This document shows positions 1 through 3,374 of a stretch of DNA of 5,622 nucleotides, piece after piece. The DNA comes from DASVSE01 sp036399715. Its GTDB lineage: Bacteria; Bacteroidota; Rhodothermia; Rhodothermales; Rubricoccaceae. The translations under genes were made by a program, and so were the position numbers. Numbering within the stretch: the first letter of the stretch is position 1; each line of letters begins with the position of its first letter. The DNA lies in the NCBI GenBank assembly GCA_036399715.1, contig DASWMO010000345.1, positions 1-5,622 on the forward strand. The letters are read 5' to 3'. The notes beneath the pieces were generated by a model. It was not told the DNA's origin. It worked only from the letters and a program-made list of their open reading frames with translations, and made no database searches.

Positions 1-392
1 CCATCGCCGTCGATGTCGCCGGCCGAAGGCACGGCGGCGAAGCTCACCGCAGCGGGAATGCCCGCAGCGCCGGCCGCGCGGCGCGTGTAGACCGGCGTCG
101 CGGTCGGCCCGGCCGTGTTGAGCGACGAGAGCACCTCGCCGGAGGCGAGGCCTTCGACGGCGTCGAGGTCACCGTCCGAGTCGAGATCGACGAGCACGAC
201 GGCGCTCATGAAGCCCGTCGCGGCGAGGGAGGGCGGGGCCGTCTGGGACGTGAAGGTGGGGGCGAGGGCAGCGTCCTGGGCGCGGGCCGCAGGGGGCGCG
301 AGCAGGACCAGGCCTCCGAGGACCAGACCTCCGAGCACGCGGGCGCGTGTGGGGGCGCCGGTGCGGCGCTGGCGGGCGGAAACGAGGGGCAT
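1..392 (-). CDS. Exported FG-GAP/VCBS repeat protein, N-terminal part (3' end outside window)
   Basis: Reading down from the ATG at 392-390, 130 codons stay open to the left edge, so only the N-terminus is visible. Residues 1-19 are Arg-rich, 20-34 are a hydrophobic core, and 'AARA|QD' (cleavage after about residue 38) gives a good Sec-type signal peptide. The mature part has 'DLDSDGDLDAVEG' (Asp 69, 71, 73, 75, 77), the calcium-binding loop of FG-GAP/VCBS beta-propeller repeats. A second loop, 'GDIDGDG' (Asp 126, 128, 130), begins 57 residues later at the edge. Such proteins are secreted or cell-surface and often adhesive or matrix-associated; no enzymatic function can be assigned from this part. 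No Shine-Dalgarno precedes the ATG. The frame is open further upstream, but the signal peptide fixes this start. It lies 46 bp after the first collar gene on the same strand and may share its transcript. The family call is firm; total length and any C-terminal sorting domain are unknown. Confidence 0.85.
   Translation of the reverse strand, partial: MPLVSARQRRTGAPTRARVLGGLVLGGLVLLAPPAARAQDAALAPTFTSQTAPPSLAATGFMSAVVLVDLDSDGDLDAVEGLASGEVLSSLNTAGPTATPVYTRRAAGAAGIPAAVSFAAVPSAGDIDGD
306..335. repeat. 15-bp tandem duplication inside the signal-peptide core
   Basis: Positions 306-320 and 321-335 are two head-to-tail copies of a 15-bp unit differing at one base (312 g versus 327 a). Read on the minus strand they encode LGGLV twice (residues 20-29 of the FG-GAP protein), so the repeat doubles the hydrophobic core of the signal peptide without changing frame. 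Confidence 0.8.
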
Positions 393-398
393 GGCGGG

Positions 399-433
399 GA
401 CGGTTCGGGAGCGGAGCGGAGCGGTGAACAGTC
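399..433 (-). repeat. Imperfect inverted repeat downstream of first collar gene
   Basis: The arms gacggtt (399-405) and aacagtc (427-433) pair except for one base, and enclose a G-rich spacer on the plus strand (pyrimidine-rich on the transcript). The same arrangement follows the other collar gene at 1265-1302, including the shared 'gtccgggccta' that runs into each stop codon. It has no T-run, so it is at best a weak terminator. It may simply be a remnant of the gene duplication. Confidence 0.4.
409..423. repeat. GAGCG x3 microrepeat
   Basis: Three perfect 5-bp units lie in the 46-bp spacer before the FG-GAP gene, the nearest being 16 bp from its ATG. A change in copy number would alter leader length but not any reading frame. 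Confidence 0.6.
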
Positions 434-438
434 CGGGC

Positions 439-1233
439 CTAGTTGCGCGACGGGAAGATGCCGACGAGGGCGATGAAGTAGTTGAGGCCGAGGTAGGGGT
501 CGCGGATCGAGAACGGCTGCGAGCCGCCGGCCTGGCCGGTGACGCCGCTGGTTCCGGCCAGGGTGCCCGTCGGGGTCGGGCTGCCGGCGACGTACTGGGG
601 GATGCTGGAAGCGGGCCGGGCGAGATAGGCCCCGGTGGGGTCGGGCGTGGTGCCGGGTGCGCTCGAGACGGGGGTGCCGGAGATCGGGTGGACGTGCTGC
701 GGCATCTGGGTCGAGAGCAGCGTCGTGTTCTCGGTGCCGGACACCTGGCCGAGCACGACCTGAGCAAGGCCGGGTCCGGGGCTGCCGCCGGCATGGACGG
801 GGACGCGTCCGCGGAGGTCGGGGAGGGCGAAGGTGGTCTGGCCGTCGCCGCCGAAGGTGGTGCCGAGGATCGCGTAGAGGGCAGTGTTCTGGGCGATGCT
901 CAGAAGCTGGCCGTTGCAGAAGGCGTGGCCCCGGATCTCGAAGTTGCCGCCGAAGATGCCGATCTCGCCGATGTAGGGCTCGCCGCCGGGTCGGTTGCTG
1001 TGCATCGGGCGCCCCTGGGCATCGACGACGGTACCGGGGACGATGCCGAAGCGGGCGGCGCGCTCCTCGACGGCGCCCCAGGCGTCGTCCCAGGCAGGGT
1101 CGGCCGCGTAGGCGTCGTCGGCGCCGAGGGTTCCGACGGCGGCGACGGCGACGCCCGCGCCAGTCACGCGGCGGAAAAAGTCGCGGCGGTTAGAGGGGGC
1201 GGCGGTCTGGCGGAAGCGGTCGAAGAGGCTCAT
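439..1233 (-). CDS. Tat-type exported phage tail-collar (MdpB-like) protein, copy 1
   Basis: This is a 264-aa protein. Residues 15-22 'NRRDFFRR' followed by a hydrophobic stretch (23-36) and 'AYA|AD' (cleavage near residue 43) form a twin-arginine-type signal peptide, matching S/T-R-R-x-F-L-K well. Residues 88-147 are a phage tail collar domain (Pfam Tail Collar family): 'FGGNFEIRGHAFCNGQLL', 'QNTALYAILGTTFGGDG' and 'FALPDLRGRVPVH'. The C-terminus carries the other hallmarks of microcystin-dependent-protein (MdpB) relatives: 'QMPQHVH' (176-182), a Gly/Thr/Pro-rich loop, and 'DPYLGLNYFIALVGIFPSRN' at the very end. In phages the fold sits in short tail fibres; chromosomal MdpB-like proteins have no settled function. 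The export signal points to a role outside the cytoplasm. It is paralogous to the gene just upstream, with 74 bp between them. Relative to that copy it has about 10 extra residues after the signal peptide (44-53, Asp/Trp/Ala-rich). The ATG start has no Shine-Dalgarno; the signal peptide supports it. Family is firm; Tat use is likely but untested. Confidence 0.9.
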   Translation of the reverse strand: MSLFDRFRQTAAPSNRRDFFRRVTGAGVAVAAVGTLGADDAYAADPAWDDAWGAVEERAARFGIVPGTVVDAQGRPMHSNRPGGEPYIGEIGIFGGNFEIRGHAFCNGQLLSIAQNTALYAILGTTFGGDGQTTFALPDLRGRVPVHAGGSPGPGLAQVVLGQVSGTENTTLLSTQMPQHVHPISGTPVSSAPGTTPDPTGAYLARPASSIPQYVAGSPTPTGTLAGTSGVTGQAGGSQPFSIRDPYLGLNYFIALVGIFPSRN

Positions 1234-1264
1234 AGGGTCAGGTCGGAGTCGAAGAGTGGGCGGT

Positions 1265-1302
1265 GACGGTTCGGGGCGGGAGTCGGGAGCGGGATAACCG
1301 TC
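1265..1302 (-). repeat. Inverted repeat downstream of second collar gene
   Basis: Perfect 7-bp arms gacggtt (1265-1271) and aaccgtc (1296-1302) enclose a 24-base loop. The arms lie just after the collar-2 stop codon (TAG at 1310-1308). The layout matches 399-433 after collar 1, so the duplicated unit included this 3' flank. A weak transcription or processing signal is possible, but no T-run follows. Confidence 0.4.
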
Positions 1303-1307
1303 CGGGC

Positions 1308-2075
1308 CTAGTCGTTGCGCGACGGGAAGATGCCCTGGGTGGCGATCAGAAAGTTGAGGCCGAGGTAGGGGTCGCGGATCGAGAAGGGCTGCGACCCCCC
1401 TGCGATGCCGGTGGCGGTTCCGGGGAGGGCGCCCGTCGGGGTGTCGGCGACGTACTGGGCGATGCCGGCGGCCGACTGGGCGAGATAGGCTCCGTTGGGG
1501 TCGGGCGTGGTGCCGGGTGCGCTCGAGACGGGGGTGCCGGGGACCGTGTGGATGTGCTGCGGTATCTGGGTCGAGAGCAGCGTCGTGTTCTCGGTGCCGC
1601 TCACCTGACCGAGCTGGATGGGGCTGAGACCGGGGCCCGCCTGACCGTTGCTCGCGTGGACGGGAACGCGCCCGCGGAGGTCGGGGAGGGCGAAGGTCAC
1701 TCGCCCGTCGCCGCCGAAGGTGGTGCCGAGGAGCGAGAAGAGGGCGGTGTTCTGGGCGATGCCCATAAGCTGGCCGTTGCAGAAGGCGAAGCCTCGGATC
1801 GCGAAGTTGCCGCCGAAGATGGTGAGTTCGGCGATGTAGGGCTCATAGGTGTAGGAGCCGGATCGGGCGCTGCGCACCGGGCGCCCCTGGGCATCGACGA
1901 CGGTGCCGGGGACGATGCCGAAGCGGGCGGCGCGCTCCTCGATGGCGGCCCAGGCGTCGTCGGCACCGAGGGTGCTCGCGGCGAGCGCGAGGCCGACGCC
2001 GCTCATGCGGCGGATGGCGTTGCGGCGGTCGGCCGGGGCGGGGGCAGGGCGACGGAAGCGGTCGAGAAGGCGCAT
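1308..2075 (-). CDS. Exported phage tail-collar (MdpB-like) protein, copy 2
   Basis: This is a 255-aa protein when started at the ATG at 2075-2073. The frame is open 26 codons further up to 2153, but 'MRLLDRFRR' at this ATG aligns with 'MSLFDRFRQ' of the paralogue and puts the signal peptide at the N-terminus. Residues 17-23 'DRRNAIRR' plus a hydrophobic segment (24-36) and 'AWA|AI' form a twin-arginine-like signal, though Ala replaces the usual Phe after RRx, so the Tat motif is weaker than in copy 1. Residues 81-140 are the tail collar domain ('FGGNFAIRGFAFCNGQLM', 'FALPDLRGRVPVH'). 'QIPQHIH' (170-176) and the terminal 'DPYLGLNFLIATQGIFPSRN' complete the MdpB-like layout. No Shine-Dalgarno is present. 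It is first of the collar-collar-FG-GAP run, with a weak promoter candidate 30-60 bp upstream. Several stretches are nearly identical in DNA to copy 1 (see findings), showing a tandem duplication. Confidence 0.9.
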   Translation of the reverse strand: MRLLDRFRRPAPAPADRRNAIRRMSGVGLALAASTLGADDAWAAIEERAARFGIVPGTVVDAQGRPVRSARSGSYTYEPYIAELTIFGGNFAIRGFAFCNGQLMGIAQNTALFSLLGTTFGGDGRVTFALPDLRGRVPVHASNGQAGPGLSPIQLGQVSGTENTTLLSTQIPQHIHTVPGTPVSSAPGTTPDPNGAYLAQSAAGIAQYVADTPTGALPGTATGIAGGSQPFSIRDPYLGLNFLIATQGIFPSRND

Positions 2076-2105
2076 GAGGACGGCAGTGCGAGAGGGGCGG
2101 CCTGT

Positions 2106-2135
2106 ACGATACCGAGACGATCCATGTAAATCCAA
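2106..2135 (-). promoter_or_regulatory. Candidate promoter for the collar gene pair
   Basis: On the minus strand TTGGAT (2135-2130), 18 bases, then TATCGT (2111-2106) resembles a sigma-70-type -35/-10 pair. It would start transcription about 25 bases before the ATG at 2075. It sits in the least GC-rich patch of the window, in the 87-bp gap after the hydrolase gene. I did not find a clear Bacteroidota TAnnTTTG box. The match is weak and could be chance. Confidence 0.25.
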
Positions 2136-2149
2136 CCCATGTCCCAACC
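2122..2149 (-). repeat. Imperfect tandem repeat GGTTGG-n-CATGG
   Basis: On the minus strand two units follow each other: GGTTGG-N2-CATGG (2149-2137) and GGTTGG-N5-CATGG (2137-2122), sharing one G. The repeat overlaps the proposed -35 element, so it could be a pair of regulator half-sites or a duplicated promoter element. The function is not shown. Confidence 0.4.
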
Positions 2150-2162
2150 GCACCCGATGTTG

Positions 2163-2987
2163 TCACGCCGTCAGGACGAGCCCGTCGTAGGCCAGCCGGA
2201 CGCCCGGCGGGAGCAGCGCGTCGCCCTCGGCGTGCGTCACGGCATGGGTCATGTGCACGAACCACGTCTCGGCCGCGCCGATGCGCGCGGCGACCTCGGT
2301 CGCCTCCTCGAACGACAGGTGCGTCGGGTGCGACTCGGGCCGCAGGCCGTCGAGCACGAGCACGTCCACGCCGTGCAGCGCCGCGACGGTCTCGTCCGGG
2401 ACCGTCTTGACGTCGGTGAGGTACGCGAACCCGCCGATGCGGACGCCCATCACGTCCACGCGCCCGTGGCGCCCGACGACCGGCGTCACCTCGACGGCCG
2501 GCCCGTCCGGCGCTGCGCCGCGCGCGCGGACGACGAACGGCGTGCGCCCGTCCGTCTCGTGGAGGTCCAGCAGCGACGAGCCGGGGTAGGCGCGGTCGAA
2601 GACGTAGCCGAACATCTCGCGCAGCACTCGCCCGCTCGCCGGGAGGGCCCAGACGGGTGCGGGCGCACGGTTGCCGTAAAAGAACGGCCGCAGGTCGTCC
2701 AGCCCGACGACGTGGTCGAAGTGGTGGTGCGTGACGACGAGCGCGTCGACGGACGCGATGCCCTCGCGGAGCGCCTGGACGCGGAAGTCCGGCCCGGCGT
2801 CGATCTGGAGGTGGACGTCGCCGGCCGACGTGTGGGCGACGACGTGCGCCGAGGTCCGCGTCCGCGCGTCGCGCGGGTCGGCCGACGTGCAGACCGCGCA
2901 GCGGCAGCCGATGATCGGCACGCCCGTGGACGTGCCCGTGCCGAGGAGCGTCGCCGTGACGCCGAGCAGGTCGGGGAGCGGGGTCAC
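2163..2987 (-). CDS. PhnP-like metallo-beta-lactamase-fold hydrolase
   Basis: This is a 274-aa cytoplasmic enzyme without a signal peptide, about the usual length for PhnP-type phosphoribosyl 1,2-cyclic phosphodiesterases and related MBL hydrolases. Residues 14-27 'LLGTGTSTGVPIIG' begin the fold. 'CRCAVC' (Cys 28, 30, 33) is the C-x-C-x2-C structural zinc motif of the PhnP group. 'THHHFDH' holds the H-x-H-x-D-H metal ligands (His 87, His 89, Asp 91, His 92). His 174 ('GRHG'), Asp 192 ('YLTDVK') and His 245 fit the remaining catalytic ligands, and His 248 ('HMTH') fits the fourth zinc ligand, matching the H-x2-H spacing in E. coli PhnP. All expected ligands are present, so it should be active as a phosphodiesterase-type hydrolase. 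The substrate is open, since no phosphonate (phn) genes are nearby. The start is GTG (2987-2985); GTGA overlaps the TGA of the small upstream gene, implying translational coupling. No terminator is evident after it. Family confidence is high; exact reaction low. Confidence 0.9.
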   Translation of the reverse strand: MTPLPDLLGVTATLLGTGTSTGVPIIGCRCAVCTSADPRDARTRTSAHVVAHTSAGDVHLQIDAGPDFRVQALREGIASVDALVVTHHHFDHVVGLDDLRPFFYGNRAPAPVWALPASGRVLREMFGYVFDRAYPGSSLLDLHETDGRTPFVVRARGAAPDGPAVEVTPVVGRHGRVDVMGVRIGGFAYLTDVKTVPDETVAALHGVDVLVLDGLRPESHPTHLSFEEATEVAARIGAAETWFVHMTHAVTHAEGDALLPPGVRLAYDGLVLTA

Positions 2988-3289
2988 GGGTCGTCGGCGG
3001 AGGCGTCGTCGCCCGTGTCGGCCATGCGGCGGTCGATCTGGGCGAGGGCGTCGTCGAGGGCGGCGCGGACCGTCGGGCGAAGGTATAGCCCGTCGTGGGG
3101 CAGCTCCCGCAGGGCGCCCGCGAGAACCGTCGCCTGCACCTCAGGCGGGTGGAGCGTGTTGAGCACCACGACGTCGGAGCCGTCGACCGTGCAGCGGCCG
3201 CCGCGGAAGCCGCCGCGCCCGCGGCGGACGGGTACGCCGAGGCGCTTGAGCGCGTCCTCGAACGCCGCGACGGTCGCCGGCAGGGTCAT
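2984..3289 (-). CDS. Small conserved-looking hypothetical protein
   Basis: This is a 101-aa protein from the ATG at 3289-3287. A GTG at 3319 would add ten residues ('MPFRPLSPAP'), but it lies at the base of the hairpin at 3319-3354, so I prefer the ATG. I do not recognise a named domain. The layout is an N-terminal amphipathic helix (about 5-18), a basic Gly-rich turn 'RRGRGGFRGGRC' (22-33), a strand 'SDVVVLN' (38-44), 'HPPEVQATVLAGAL' (47-60) forming a helix, 'LYLRPTVRAALDDAL' (68-82), and an acidic disordered tail. It recalls short uncharacterised proteins seen in Bacteroidota, but that is memory, not a search. It has no signal peptide or membrane segment. Its TGA overlaps the hydrolase GTG start (GTGA), so the two proteins are probably made together. 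The RNase E/G gene ends 85 bp upstream. There is no Shine-Dalgarno. It is real as a gene because of the coupling and folded-looking composition; function unknown. Confidence 0.75.
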   Translation of the reverse strand: MTLPATVAAFEDALKRLGVPVRRGRGGFRGGRCTVDGSDVVVLNTLHPPEVQATVLAGALRELPHDGLYLRPTVRAALDDALAQIDRRMADTGDDASADDP

Positions 3290-3318
3290 CGGGGCAGGGG
3301 AGAGGGGGCGGAACGGCA

Positions 3319-3354
3319 CGGCGGCGCGCCCTCCGGCTGGAGAACGCGCCGCCG
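3319..3354 (-). terminator. Strong 16-bp hairpin after the RNase E/G stop (terminator or processing stem)
   Basis: On the minus-strand RNA the stem starts 20 bases after the TAA. The arms CGGCGGCGCG (3354-3345) and CGCGCCGCCG (3328-3319) pair perfectly. UU/GG then pair as two G-U wobbles, CUCC/GGAG close the top, and AGCC is the tetraloop, giving one continuous 16-bp stem. On the plus strand the wobble positions become aa/cc and cannot pair, so the structure favours the minus-strand transcript. A pyrimidine-rich tract but no U-run follows, so termination may be partial, or the stem may protect or process the RNase mRNA. Confidence 0.5.
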
Positions 3355-3374
3355 CAGTCGCCGCCGGTGTGCGC

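Noticed and set aside
657..1193. Very Arg-rich 178-codon plus-strand frame
   Set aside because: It is an out-of-frame reading of GC-rich codons opposite the collar gene, with no folded-protein character.
115..1266. 383-codon plus-strand frame opposite collar copy 1 and the FG-GAP gene
   Set aside because: It has Gly/Ala/Glu/Val-rich shadow composition. The minus strand encodes a clear collar domain and signal peptides in the same place.
439..2075. Prophage remnant or phage tail module
   Set aside because: Only the collar domain is phage-like. Both proteins have signal peptides and no other phage gene, integrase or attachment site is visible.
1263..2129. 288-codon plus-strand frame resembling the 115-1266 translation
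   Set aside because: The similarity between the two plus-strand frames only mirrors the duplication of the collar genes on the other strand.
2076..2153. 26-codon N-terminal extension of collar copy 2
   Set aside because: It would bury the signal peptide, cross the candidate promoter and has no counterpart in copy 1.
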